Below, one piece after another: positions 1 through 9,349 of a stretch of DNA of 44,852 nt. The stretch's first letter is position 1, and the number at the start of each line of letters is the position of its first letter. The translations under genes and the position numbers were made by a program. Source of the DNA: CAZGAQ01 sp964523405. Lineage in GTDB: Bacteria > Planctomycetota > Phycisphaerae > UBA1845 > Fen-1342. The DNA is taken from the NCBI GenBank assembly GCA_964523405.1, contig CAZGAQ010000042.1, forward strand, positions 1 through 44,852. The letters are read 5' to 3'. The notes under the pieces were generated by a model. That model was given only the letters and a program-made list of their open reading frames with translations, ran no database searches and was not told the origin of the DNA.

Positions 1-1733
<1,733 letters not shown>

Positions 1734-1822
1734 CGAAAGAGCCTTCAGCCGTCAGCCCTCAGCCTTCAGCCAGAGAGGCAGGCAGCGGACTGCCCCCGTG
1801 CGAGCAACTGAGATGCGAACAA

Positions 1823-1852
1823 CCCCGCCCGACTCGGGCGGGGTTTTCTTTT
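1823..1852 (+). terminator. Intrinsic terminator after clpC
   Basis: A perfect 9-bp stem CCCCGCCCG / CGGGCGGGG closes a 3-nt loop (ACT) and is followed by TTTTCTTTT. It lies between the clpC stop and the rsmE promoter, so it separates the two transcription units. Confidence 0.9.
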
Positions 1853-1909
1853 GCGGGCGCAGCGCGGCGCGGGTATGCGTCGGCGTCGACTCCGGCCGAA
1901 GACTGATGG

Positions 1910-1936
1910 TTGACGGCCGATGGGCGCGACTATAAT
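1910..1936 (+). promoter_or_regulatory. rsmE promoter, predicted to give a leaderless mRNA
   Basis: TTGACG (1910-1915), a 15-nt spacer and a perfect TATAAT (1931-1936). Only 7 nt (CGCCCCC) separate the -10 box from the ATG at 1944, so transcription would start on or next to the start codon. No Shine-Dalgarno sequence is present. Confidence 0.75.
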
Positions 1937-1943
1937 CGCCCCC

Positions 1944-2675
1944 ATGCACGAACCGTGGTTCTACGCCCCGCAGTTGCAGGCAGGCCGCATCGAGCTGGCT
2001 GCGGGCGAGGCGCGGCACGCGCTGCAGAGCCTGCGGCTGCGCGCGGGGGCGACAATCACACTCTTTGACGGCTGCGGCGGCATCGCGCGGGCCGTGCTGG
2101 CAGAGGCTGCACCGGCGCGCGGCAAGCGCCCCCCCCTACTTGTCGCGCTGGTGGACCGTGTGGAGCTGGACCCGCCCTCCGCGCGCAGCCTGAGTCTGAT
2201 TGTGGCCGCGTGCAAGGGCGAGCGGCTCGACACCCTGGTGGAGAAGTGCACGGAGCTCGGTGTGGCGCGGCTCGTGTTGGCGGAGTTCGAGCGTTCCGTC
2301 GTCCACCTCACGGCGAGTCATGCGGAGAAGCTGCGCCGTGGGGCCGTCGCCGCGTGCAAGCAGTGCCGACGGGCGCGGCTGCCGGAGATCGCGACGGGCG
2401 TACCGCTGGCGCGGGCGCTCGCGGGGGCAAACGGCGATCTGCTCGTCGCGGACCTTGGCGCAGGTACGATGAGCTTGGGCGCGTGGCTCGCGCAGCGCCC
2501 GGAGTGCACCGCGGCTACCGTCGTCGTCGGTCCCGAAGGCGGACTCACGGAAGCGGAAGTCACGATGGCGGCGCAGCGTGGGGTGCAGCGCGTTTCACTG
2601 GGACGGTACGTGCTGCGAGTCGAGACGGCGGCCATCGCGGCAGCCGCGACCTGGGCAGCCAGCGATCGCGCGTGA
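1944..2675 (+). CDS. rsmE: 16S rRNA (uracil1498-N3)-methyltransferase RsmE
   Basis: 243-residue SPOUT-class methyltransferase; the family transfers a methyl group from S-adenosylmethionine to N3 of U1498 in 16S rRNA. Visible hallmarks are the N-terminal PUA-like strand region with HALQSLRLRAG, the central KCTELGV motif, and the C-terminal trefoil-knot motifs VVGPEGGLTEAEV and LGRYVLRVETA, which bind the cofactor. Length is normal for the family. The ATG at 1944 is chosen over an upstream in-frame start at 1920 because the earlier one lies upstream of the -10 box and the family begins with a short hydrophobic strand such as HEPWFYAP. The gene appears to be monocistronic and leaderless. Confidence 0.93.
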   Translation: MHEPWFYAPQLQAGRIELAAGEARHALQSLRLRAGATITLFDGCGGIARAVLAEAAPARGKRPPLLVALVDRVELDPPSARSLSLIVAACKGERLDTLVEKCTELGVARLVLAEFERSVVHLTASHAEKLRRGAVAACKQCRRARLPEIATGVPLARALAGANGDLLVADLGAGTMSLGAWLAQRPECTAATVVVGPEGGLTEAEVTMAAQRGVQRVSLGRYVLRVETAAIAAAATWAASDRA

Positions 2676-2762
2676 CACCGGGCACTGCGCCGGCTCGCAA
2701 AGACACTGCACGCGACCTTTAACCAAACCAATCCATGCGATCACCTGTTGGCGCGGCGCAAG

Positions 2763-2789
2763 AAAAATGGGCGAGCAGTGCTCGCCCAT
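2763..2789 (-). terminator. Intrinsic terminator after kdsA
   Basis: A 23-nt inverted repeat (2767-2789) with 11-nt arms ATGGGCGAGCA / TGCTCGCCCAT around one base. Read on the minus strand it is followed by a T-rich run (TTTTTCT), so it fits termination of the leftward kdsA transcript about 140 nt past its stop. Read on the plus strand it has no T-tract. Confidence 0.8.
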
Positions 2790-2874
2790 CAAGCCCGGTC
2801 CAACCACTCCCGCGGCTGGTCTCCCTCCGGCTTCTCCCTTCGTGTCATTCAGTACCAAAAGAATTCCACATGAA

Positions 2875-2888
2875 TTGACGCAGGTCAA
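2875..2888. promoter_or_regulatory. FNR/FixK-type dyad (orphan)
   Basis: A perfect dyad TTGAC-GCAG-GTCAA matches the binding-site form of CRP/FNR-superfamily regulators of the FixK/DNR kind. It lies in the kdsA 3' region, between two convergent genes and with no gene start nearby, so it may be fortuitous or a relic of a lost promoter. Confidence 0.35.
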
Positions 2889-2930
2889 GTACTGGGACTA
2901 ATTTTGTCTTACTTTTTTCGGAAAACGCGC

Positions 2931-3752
2931 TCAGGCGGTCGCATCGCGAATGCGCAGCAGCGTGGTGAGGAGGGATTCAAGCTGGTCCAGCGGCCAGACG
3001 GTGGCCGCGTCGCTCTTGGCGTGGGCCGGCTGGTCGTGCACCTCCATGAACAGGGCGTCCACGCCGGCCGCCACGGCCGCGCGGGCAAGCAGCGGAATGA
3101 ACTCGCGCCGGCCGCCGGTGACGGTGCCCCCCCCGCCGGGGTACTGGACGGAGTGCGTGGCGTCGAAGACGACGGGGGCGAAGGTGCGCATGACCTCGAG
3201 GCCGGTCATGTCGTTGACGAGGCGCTCGTAGCCAAAGAACGTGCCGCGGTCGGTGACCAGGACATTGGTGTTGCCGGTCTCGCGGACCTTCTCCACCGCG
3301 AGCTGCATCTTCTCCGGGGCGAGGAATTGGCCCTTCTTGATGTTGACGCAGCGCCCCGCGCGGCCACAGGCGAGCAGGAGATCGGTCTGCCGGCAGAGGA
3401 AAGCCGGCACTTGCAGGCAATCGAGAACCTCGCCGGCGGGCTCGGCCTGGGCGGCCTCGTGGATGTCGGACAGGACGGGCACGCCCAACTCGCTCTTGAC
3501 GCGCCGGAGCATGGCCAGGCCCGCGTCGAGTCCGGGGCCGCGAAAGGAGTGGCCGCTGGAGCGATTGGCCTTGTCAAAGCTGGCCTTGAAGACGTAGGGC
3601 AGGTCGAGACGGCGTGCGAGGCCGGCGATCTGGGTGGCCAGGCGCAGCGCGTGGTCCTGGGATTCGAGGACGCAGGGCCCGGCGATGAGGACGAGCGGAT
3701 GGCCGGGACCGAGGGTATACCAACCGAGTTGGGCTTTGGGGGTCGTCGCCAT
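2931..3752 (-). CDS. kdsA: 3-deoxy-8-phosphooctulonate synthase (Kdo-8-P synthase)
   Basis: 273-residue cytoplasmic enzyme that condenses phosphoenolpyruvate with arabinose-5-phosphate to give Kdo-8-phosphate, the precursor of the LPS inner core sugar. Nearly every family motif is present: IAGPCVLES, KASFDKANRSS, RGPGLDAGL, PAFLCRQTDLL, NIKKGQF, DATHSVQ and MEVHD. Cys27 in GPC occupies the position that is Asn in the metal-independent enterobacterial enzyme, and downstream His, Glu and Asp ligand positions are present, so this should be the metal-dependent class. It implies an LPS-bearing outer membrane. A TATGAT box ends 6 nt before the ATG, predicting a leaderless transcript. It is monocistronic with its own terminator. 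Confidence 0.96.
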   Translation of the reverse strand: MATTPKAQLGWYTLGPGHPLVLIAGPCVLESQDHALRLATQIAGLARRLDLPYVFKASFDKANRSSGHSFRGPGLDAGLAMLRRVKSELGVPVLSDIHEAAQAEPAGEVLDCLQVPAFLCRQTDLLLACGRAGRCVNIKKGQFLAPEKMQLAVEKVRETGNTNVLVTDRGTFFGYERLVNDMTGLEVMRTFAPVVFDATHSVQYPGGGGTVTGGRREFIPLLARAAVAAGVDALFMEVHDQPAHAKSDAATVWPLDQLESLLTTLLRIRDATA

Positions 3753-3758
3753 GCGAGC

Positions 3759-3764
3759 ATCATA
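3759..3764 (-). promoter_or_regulatory. kdsA -10 box, leaderless configuration
   Basis: TATGAT on the minus strand, followed by GCTCGC and then the kdsA ATG (3752-3750). The expected start site falls on the initiation codon. No convincing -35 is visible. Confidence 0.6.
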
Positions 3765-3794
3765 CCTTCGGGCGGCGAACGGGGAAGGCGGGCG

Positions 3795-4877
3795 TCAGTG
3801 CGGTAACAACAAGTCGCGGCGCAGCTGGCCGACGACGGCGAACGGGCCCTGCACGACCAGCTCGTCGCCCACGCCCAACTGCGTGTCCGGCGGCGGGACC
3901 ACGCGGGCCGCGCCACCGCCGGAGCGGAACTGCACGACGGCGAGGCCGTGTGCGTTCATGACGTCGGCGATCGTGCGGCCGATGAGCGGACTGGCGGAGG
4001 TGAGGGTCCAGCGTTGCATGACGAGCAGGGTCTCGTCGAGCACGGTGCTGTTGATGATGGCGCCGTCCAGGGCAGCGGTGACGAAGGCGGGCGCGGAGAT
4101 GGCGGACTGCGACATGGCGACCTGGAAATCGAACGCGGCGCGGAACTTGTCAGCCATGTTCTGATCGAACATGCGGATGACGACGCGCACGCCGGGGTGA
4201 ATGCGGCGGGCATCGAGGGCGATTTCGAGATTGGCGAGGTCGTCGTTGGTCGCGAGGATGACGCTGCGGGCGGCGCGGACGTTGGCGTCTTCGAGGAGGG
4301 CTTCGCGGCGGGCGTCGCCGATGAAGAGGGGTGAGCCGTCGCGGCGGATGTCCTCGAGGAACTGGTTGCCCGGATTGCGTTCGATCGCGATGACGGGTTC
4401 GCCGAGCTCGCGCAGCAGGCGGAAGGTGCGGATGCCGAGCTTGCCCAAGCCGACGAGGATGATGTGGTCGCGCAGGGATGCAGCCATGATTTTGCACCAG
4501 GTTCGTTCATTGCGGCGGCGATCGCGCACCATCAGGGCGAGATCCACCAGCCCCTCAAGGACCACGAGCAGCCCGACCAGCGGGACGACGAAGAACATGA
4601 TCTGCAGGAGCGGTGAGGTGGGGTAGTCTTCCGGCGGTTGCCCGAAGATGAGCGACCAGGTGTAATAAACGGCCCGGCCGAGGGAGTGTTCCTTCTCCGG
4701 CTCGGCCAGACGGAAGACGAATCCGCCACCCACCAGGACGATGCCAATCAGGATCAGGTTCCAACGGCACTGTCGCGCGACGACGCGGAGAAAGCACCAC
4801 TCGCGCCATAGACGCGTGCGCCAGCCTTCGCGCCGGCGGCGCAGGCCGCGCAACTTGGACCAATCCACTTCCGGCAT
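3795..4877 (-). CDS. Two-TM channel-like protein with TrkA/RCK NAD-binding domain
   Basis: 360 residues. Two hydrophobic helices (about residues 40-57 and 93-117) flank a pore-helix-like stretch (AVYYTWSLIFG), then a Rossmann-fold TrkA-N/RCK domain (GLGKLG at 143-148, acidic strand end VIAIERN) and a TrkA-C-like C-terminus (about 285-350). This is the architecture of 2TM potassium channels gated by RCK domains. The selectivity filter T-x-G-Y-G is absent; the equivalent segment reads FGQPPEDYP, so K+ selectivity is doubtful and the protein could be a sensor or a channel for another ion. The ATG at 4877 has GGGAG at good spacing (CGGGAGCGCAC). The gene lies about 40 nt upstream of kdsA, but kdsA has its own -10. 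Confidence 0.8.
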   Translation of the reverse strand: MPEVDWSKLRGLRRRREGWRTRLWREWCFLRVVARQCRWNLILIGIVLVGGGFVFRLAEPEKEHSLGRAVYYTWSLIFGQPPEDYPTSPLLQIMFFVVPLVGLLVVLEGLVDLALMVRDRRRNERTWCKIMAASLRDHIILVGLGKLGIRTFRLLRELGEPVIAIERNPGNQFLEDIRRDGSPLFIGDARREALLEDANVRAARSVILATNDDLANLEIALDARRIHPGVRVVIRMFDQNMADKFRAAFDFQVAMSQSAISAPAFVTAALDGAIINSTVLDETLLVMQRWTLTSASPLIGRTIADVMNAHGLAVVQFRSGGGAARVVPPPDTQLGVGDELVVQGPFAVVGQLRRDLLLPH

Positions 4878-4939
4878 GTGCGCTCCCGTGTATCGAGCTT
4901 GTACGGGGAACGGACGCGCGGGGCAAGCGGTCGGCGGCG

Positions 4940-6001
4940 TTACGGTGTAGGAACGTCCAGCCCCAGCTCCTGGGCGCGGCGGTAGGCGCGTTCCAGACGC
5001 TCCGCGTTCAGGGGATCGAGGCTGGCGGCCGCCTGGCGGGCGCGCTCGATCTGGGCGAGGGAGAGTTGGGCCTGCAGCGCGGGCCAGTGGCGGGCAACCA
5101 CGCGGCCGAGTTCATCGTCGGCGAGGGCGGCATCCAGGTGCGGGCTGCGGAGCAGCGTGGCGAGGTCGCGGCTTTCGACCGCGGCGTGTACGGACGCGTC
5201 GCTGCGGACGGCGTCGACGTGGCGGCGCACGGCCGGCTCGGCCAGCAAGTCCCGCATGGCGCCGCTGTCGACGAGCTGCCAGAAGGACGCGGTGTCACCG
5301 GCCACTTCCGCGACGGCGGCCGTAGTCTGCAGCATGGGCACGTCGGCCAGCAGGTTGTGCTCCTGCAGCCAGTGGCTGGCGGGATCGCTGCGCAACCAGG
5401 TTCCGCCCTCATCCAGGTACGTGAAGCCGCGGGCCAGCAGCGGCGCCCGGGGGGCCAGGTTTTCGGCGTACAGCGCGATCGCCGGCCCAAACAGGGCGCT
5501 GGTCCAGCACAGGGCGGCAGCCAAGAGCGCGCCTTCGCAGACGCCGAGCAGAGCGCCACCGGCGCGGTTGAGCACGTATAGATAGCGGCGTTCGCGTGTG
5601 AAGCGGGTGGCGAGCCGGCCGACAAGACTGGTCACCAGCAGCCCGACGGCGACGATACCGGCACCAGCGAGCCAGCGGGCCAGCGGCGGGGCCATGCTCA
5701 CCTGCTGTCGAAGCAGGTCCCCCAAAGCGGGCGCCCACAAAGCCGCCAGCGCCAGCGAGAGGGGCAGGCCGGCCAAGTTCACGAGCTGACGCAGGACGCC
5801 AGCCCGATCGCCGGACAGCGCGAACACGGCCGCCCCCACCGCGCCCACGCGCAGCACAGGACCGCCGTACACAAATGCCACCGCCAGCAGGCCACAGAGG
5901 CAGAGCCGAAACGTCCAGAGGAACCCGGCCGTACCCGCGAGCGGATCGGGCGGGGGCGGCGCGGGAGTCTCGTCTCCGGCGGTGCGGCTGGGCGCGGGCA
6001 T
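4940..6001 (-). CDS. CvpA-family membrane protein with long C-terminal extension
   Basis: 353 residues. A proline-rich N-terminus precedes four or five membrane helices (about 28-48, 73-93, 108-131 and 149-172). The last helices carry the small-residue pattern GGALLGVCEGALLAAAL that is typical of the CvpA (colicin V production) family. Family members are usually about 160-200 residues; here a soluble, alanine-rich helical tail of roughly 170 residues follows. No catalytic motif is visible in the tail. CvpA proteins are linked to envelope homeostasis in other bacteria, but the biochemical role is not settled, so function is not assigned. AGGGA lies 5 nt before the ATG. It is transcribed leftward toward the TrkA-like gene with 62 nt between them. 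Confidence 0.75.
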   Translation of the reverse strand: MPAPSRTAGDETPAPPPPDPLAGTAGFLWTFRLCLCGLLAVAFVYGGPVLRVGAVGAAVFALSGDRAGVLRQLVNLAGLPLSLALAALWAPALGDLLRQQVSMAPPLARWLAGAGIVAVGLLVTSLVGRLATRFTRERRYLYVLNRAGGALLGVCEGALLAAALCWTSALFGPAIALYAENLAPRAPLLARGFTYLDEGGTWLRSDPASHWLQEHNLLADVPMLQTTAAVAEVAGDTASFWQLVDSGAMRDLLAEPAVRRHVDAVRSDASVHAAVESRDLATLLRSPHLDAALADDELGRVVARHWPALQAQLSLAQIERARQAAASLDPLNAERLERAYRRAQELGLDVPTP

Positions 6002-6099
6002 GTTTGTCCCTGTCGGCCCCGACCGCGACTGCGGGACCTATTCCTTTGTCGGCCACCCGCGCGGGTCGCGGGGGCAGCCTGGCGCGGTCGCGAGCGCGC

Positions 6100-7302
6100 C
6101 TACTTGCCGGGCGGGAAGGCGGTCTCCAAGGCCAGGAGCGCGTAGGCCGTGGTGAGCGCCGGGAGACCCTCCATCCAGCGGTCGGCCTCGTTGGTCCAGC
6201 TACCGTCCGCGCGTTGGCGGCGCTGCAACTGCTGCAGCAGTTCGATGCGCCAGTGGTGCTGCGTGTCGGACATGTCCGTCACGAGCGCGGCACCGGATGC
6301 ATCCAGCGCCCGGGCGAGCACGTGGTAATAGTAATAGAGGCCTTCCTCGGACTGCTTGGCGGGCATATTGGGGTTGTAGTCCAGCGTCCAGTGCCGGCGC
6401 ATCCAGTCGATCGCGGCCGTGACGCGCGGATCGTCCTTCTTGAGCCCCGCATAGAGCAGGCTCTTGAAGCCCGCGTAGGTCATGGAGCCGTAGCAGCGCA
6501 GTTCGGTGCGGCCGCCGAATTCCTCCGTGCCGGCTTTGCTCTCGCCGCCGTTGACCGGGGTGTAGATAAAACCGCCCTGGGCGGAGCCCTTGGCGAAAGC
6601 CTGGTCGTTGTACTCGCCCAGCATCTGGCAGCGCTGGATGAAGACGAGCGCCTTCTTGTAGGTTGGATCGTCCGAGGGCAGACCGCTGTCGCGCAGGGCT
6701 TCGAGCATCATCTGGGTGTTCGACAGATCGGGGCGTTTATTCGTCCCGTAGCCGGCCCCGCCGTAATAGGCGTCGTCGGTGCTCTTGCCTTCGCCCTCGT
6801 CCCACTGGAGGTCCTTGAGGAACTTCTGCAGGGCGGCGATCGGCTTGGCGTAGGCGGGGTCCGACAGGGTCGCGAGCAGCGAGAGCGCGACGCTACTCTC
6901 GTAGTTCTTCAGCAGGCCCTCGGCGCCGTAGATGCCGCCGTCCTCGTGCTGCGCCTTGAGCACCCACGCCACGCCGCGCTGGACGGCCTCGTGCCGCGGA
7001 CCGATGCTGGGCTCCTGGATCAGGGCTTTGAGCACCAGGCACGTAATGCCGGGACCGGTCTGTGCTTCCCAGGCACCCTCGGCATCCTGGGCGGCCAGCA
7101 GGAACTTGGTCCCTTTCTCGATCGTCCGCTGGGCGACGCGGCGCGCCATCCGCTCTTGCGCCTGGCGGCTGGCTTGCTCGAGCGTCATCGTGCCCGTCGC
7201 GGGCGCAGACGTGGCCGGGGGCGCAGCCGCCGGCGCCGACGCGGGTTGGGCCCACGCCGTGGCCGCAGAGAGCACCACGGCACCGATGGTCATGCGCCGC
7301 AT
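6100..7302 (-). CDS. Exported prenyltransferase/squalene-oxidase-repeat (alpha/alpha toroid) protein
   Basis: About 400 residues with a Sec signal peptide (MRRMTIGAVVLSAATAWA) and an alanine/proline-rich linker. The body shows repeated QW-like motifs: QDAEGAWE, QHEDGGIYG, QGGFIYTP and QRADGSW. These are the signature of alpha/alpha-toroid repeats of the squalene cyclase/prenyltransferase beta-subunit clan. The cyclase catalytic motif DXDD was not found and the protein is exported, so it is probably a structural or binding toroid, not a terpene cyclase. An alternative start at 7347 is in frame and has GGAG upstream; 7302 is preferred because it places the signal peptide at the N-terminus. A TATGAT box at 7409-7404 is the likely promoter. 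Confidence 0.75.
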   Translation of the reverse strand: MRRMTIGAVVLSAATAWAQPASAPAAAPPATSAPATGTMTLEQASRQAQERMARRVAQRTIEKGTKFLLAAQDAEGAWEAQTGPGITCLVLKALIQEPSIGPRHEAVQRGVAWVLKAQHEDGGIYGAEGLLKNYESSVALSLLATLSDPAYAKPIAALQKFLKDLQWDEGEGKSTDDAYYGGAGYGTNKRPDLSNTQMMLEALRDSGLPSDDPTYKKALVFIQRCQMLGEYNDQAFAKGSAQGGFIYTPVNGGESKAGTEEFGGRTELRCYGSMTYAGFKSLLYAGLKKDDPRVTAAIDWMRRHWTLDYNPNMPAKQSEEGLYYYYHVLARALDASGAALVTDMSDTQHHWRIELLQQLQRRQRADGSWTNEADRWMEGLPALTTAYALLALETAFPPGK

Positions 7303-7403
7303 CCAGGTACCACTCCAATCGTCGCCAGCCTTGCCCTGCCAGAACATCGTCCGTCTCCGACACGTACGAGACCATCCCGCGCACCGCCACGCGGCACGCG
7401 AGT

Positions 7404-7409
7404 ATCATA
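7404..7409 (-). promoter_or_regulatory. -10 box for the toroid protein gene
   Basis: TATGAT on the minus strand, the same hexamer as at kdsA. The -35 region is weak (TTACGC at 17-nt spacing). Confidence 0.45.
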
Positions 7410-7472
7410 CGCGGCGGCCACGTCCTGCGTAATTGCCGCACCGCCGCAGTCGGCGACGCGCGCGGGAGCGCT

Positions 7473-7500
7473 TTGACAACCTTGCGAGGAGGAATAGAAT
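7473..7500 (+). promoter_or_regulatory. Sigma70-type promoter of trxA
   Basis: A perfect TTGACA (7473-7478), a 16-nt spacer and TAGAAT (7495-7500), giving a leader of about 70 nt before the trxA ATG. This is one of the few promoters in the window with a full-consensus -35. Confidence 0.75.
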
Positions 7501-7578
7501 CGAGCCCGAGTCGGTTGGTCACAAGCAAGCCGTTGAAACGGTGATTTCGCCCCAGACTCTCAGCAAGCGGAGCTACGC

Positions 7579-7914
7579 ATGGCCGGTGCCAACACGCTGA
7601 CATTCACTGAAGACAATTTCGACGCGGAAGTGCTGCAGTCTCCGTCCCCTGTGCTCGTCGACTTTTGGGCGCCGTGGTGCGGGCCGTGCCAGATGGTGGG
7701 TCCGGTCATCGACGAACTCGCCACGGAGTACGCGGGCAAGGCGAAGATCGGCAAGGTCGACGTGGATCAAGCCAGCGGGTTGGCAGCGCGCTTCGGCGTG
7801 CAGAGCATCCCAACGGTAATCGTTTTTCAGGGCGGGCAGATCGCGCAGCAGATGATTGGGGCGAAGCACAAGCGCGACTACAAGGCCGCGCTGGATACGC
7901 TGCTCTCGCGGTAG
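7579..7914 (+). CDS. trxA: Thioredoxin
   Basis: 111-residue cytoplasmic disulfide reductase of the thioredoxin fold. The redox motif WCGPC has catalytic cysteines at 34 and 37, preceded by VLVDFWAPW. The cis-proline loop SIPTVIVFQGG and the expected beta-alpha-beta order complete the fold. Length is standard. The ATG is preceded by GGAG with 7-nt spacing. It would reduce ribonucleotide reductase and other thiol targets with thioredoxin reductase, which is not in this window. It is transcribed alone from a strong promoter. Confidence 0.96.
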   Translation: MAGANTLTFTEDNFDAEVLQSPSPVLVDFWAPWCGPCQMVGPVIDELATEYAGKAKIGKVDVDQASGLAARFGVQSIPTVIVFQGGQIAQQMIGAKHKRDYKAALDTLLSR

Positions 7915-8118
7915 TGTTGATGCACAACTGAAACACAGGGGGCAACGGGTCGTCGGGCGCGCGGAAGAAGATCGCGTGCGGCGATCCGTTGTGCTGCGCG
8001 GACTGCGGGTCGACTATTGCTCGTGCCAGAAGCGCGCCCGGTTATCGGTCTCTGGGAGCGATACCGGTGGCGTTCGAGAGGCCGCCAACCAGGAGGTCTC
8101 ATATCACAACCCCTTTTT

Positions 8119-8133
8119 TGTAAAGCGCTTGCA
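8119..8133. promoter_or_regulatory. Possible LacI-family operator
   Basis: TGTAAAGCGCTTGCA is an imperfect palindrome centred on AAGCGCTT, the form of many LacI/GalR-family operators. It sits about 37 nt upstream of a TTGACA -35, where an operator could act on the PEP-CTERM gene. Confidence 0.3.
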
Positions 8134-8169
8134 GGCCGTGCGCAGCTTCGCGGGGGCGTGCAGATTCTA

Positions 8170-8198
8170 TTGACATGCCTGTATCGCCTGACTAACCT
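8170..8198 (+). promoter_or_regulatory. Possible promoter of the first PEP-CTERM gene
   Basis: A perfect TTGACA (8170-8175), a 17-nt spacer and a weak TAACCT (8193-8198). It would give a leader of roughly 230 nt. Confidence 0.45.
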
Positions 8199-8433
8199 AC
8201 ATTAAGAGGAGTAGTTAGGAGGAGAAGGGCGCCCCCCTTCCCCAGAGGCAGATCGACAGGCTTCCGTGCGCACGGGTTGTGCGCGCGCGACGCAGAAACA
8301 AGCTCACATCCGGTGATCGACGTGCATGTCAGACACGCCTCGCCTCGCCGGTTGGGCAAGTAATCGTGAGGAGGTTGCAGGGAGTTCCTGCAGCGTGCGG
8401 ATTACAGGTCCCTCTTTACATGAGGAGAAGGGC

Positions 8434-9135
8434 ATGAGGAAGACGATCGTTGTGTTGGCTCTGGTTGCGATGGCGGGAGCCGCCTTCGCAGCGCAACTCG
8501 ATGTGGCGGACGCGCGTCCGCTGGGCATGGCACCGGCCATCGGTGCCGCACGCGATGCGACCGTGGTCTACTCCGACGTGACGACAGTCACCGCGGCGTA
8601 CTCGCGCGCCAATCCGCCGGCCGAAGAAATCGGCGATGAACTGCTGATGACCAGCGGCGGCATTCTGGACACCCTGAAGTTCTCGGTCTACAACGGCACG
8701 GCCGCCGGCACCACGCCTGGTGACATCACGACCGCGGACCTGGCGCTGAAGTTCTACAACTTCGACGCGGGCACCAGCACGTTCGTGCTGGCCGGTACGC
8801 TGAATTACACGGGTGCCACGCTGAACCTGGCCCCCACGTACTACACGATCGTGTCCCTGACCGGTCTGGCTACGAACAACATCGTCCTGACCGACGATGT
8901 GCTCGCCACGCTGACGATCAGCAACATCACCGGTGGTGCCACAAGGGCGGGGCAGGTTCTGGCCAACCCGCCGACCATCGGCAGCAGCACCAATGATTTC
9001 TTCCGTGGCGGCTCGTGGTACTGGTTCGGCTCGACCGGGCCGATCGCGAACTTCGCCTGGGAAATCGGTGTGGTTCCGGAGCCCGCCAGCCTGCTGCTGA
9101 TCGCAGTGGGTGCGCTGGCCCTGCGTCGTCGCTAG
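8434..9135 (+). CDS. PEP-CTERM sorting domain protein 1
   Basis: 233 residues: a Sec signal peptide (MRKTIVVLALVAMAGAAFA), a threonine/asparagine-rich beta-type body without recognisable catalytic motif, and a C-terminal PEP-CTERM tail (VPEPASLLLIAVGALALRRR). In PEP-CTERM systems an exosortase recognises the V-P-E-P, helix and arginine tail and processes the protein at the membrane, so this is probably a surface or extracellular matrix protein. No exosortase is in the window. The ATG at 8434 is preceded by GAGGAG; an in-frame start at 8326 is rejected because it would bury the signal peptide. A strong terminator follows immediately. Confidence 0.85.
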   Translation: MRKTIVVLALVAMAGAAFAAQLDVADARPLGMAPAIGAARDATVVYSDVTTVTAAYSRANPPAEEIGDELLMTSGGILDTLKFSVYNGTAAGTTPGDITTADLALKFYNFDAGTSTFVLAGTLNYTGATLNLAPTYYTIVSLTGLATNNIVLTDDVLATLTISNITGGATRAGQVLANPPTIGSSTNDFFRGGSWYWFGSTGPIANFAWEIGVVPEPASLLLIAVGALALRRR

Positions 9136-9173
9136 ACAAGCTGCGGGACGCTACCCCCCTCTCAAACGTTCAA

Positions 9174-9213
9174 CCCCGGCAGGACGCTTCCAACCTGCCG
9201 GGGTTTTCCTTTT
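9174..9213 (+). terminator. Intrinsic terminator after PEP-CTERM gene 1
   Basis: A perfect 10-bp stem CCCCGGCAGG / CCTGCCGGGG with a 10-nt loop is followed by TTTTCCTTTT. Confidence 0.9.
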
Positions 9214-9349
9214 GCGCACCCGTGCGGCGCGTCCTGCCAGTCGCGGGACGGGACAAGAAGCATGCCACGTGAAGACGGAGCCCTGCGCGGGAAACGGGGG
9301 TCTCCACCCTCCCCCAACCCCTCCCTGAGAGGGCGGAGAGTGAACGCTG

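Larger units (their letters stand above)
7915..8433 (+). other. Non-coding stretch between trxA and the first PEP-CTERM gene
   Basis: 519 nt with no convincing ORF. It holds a perfect hairpin GATCGC-GTGCG-GCGATC (7970-7986), a longer imperfect stem around 8039-8067, an oligo-T run near 8113, a LacI-like palindrome (8119-8133) and a TTGACA element at 8170. The last 230 nt would be the untranslated leader of the downstream gene. A purine-rich AGGAGGAGAAGGGC near 8218 resembles the ribosome binding site at 8422 (GAGGAGAAGGGC) but leads to no ORF. Confidence 0.5.

Noticed and set aside
1742..1772. CCTTCAGCC-type tandem repeats after clpC
   Set aside because: They are short, imperfect and without dyad; no function can be supported.
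9298..9336. C-rich stretch with CCCTC-GAGGG hairpin downstream of the phosphatase gene
   Set aside because: The stem is short and has no T-tract; a terminator is not supported.
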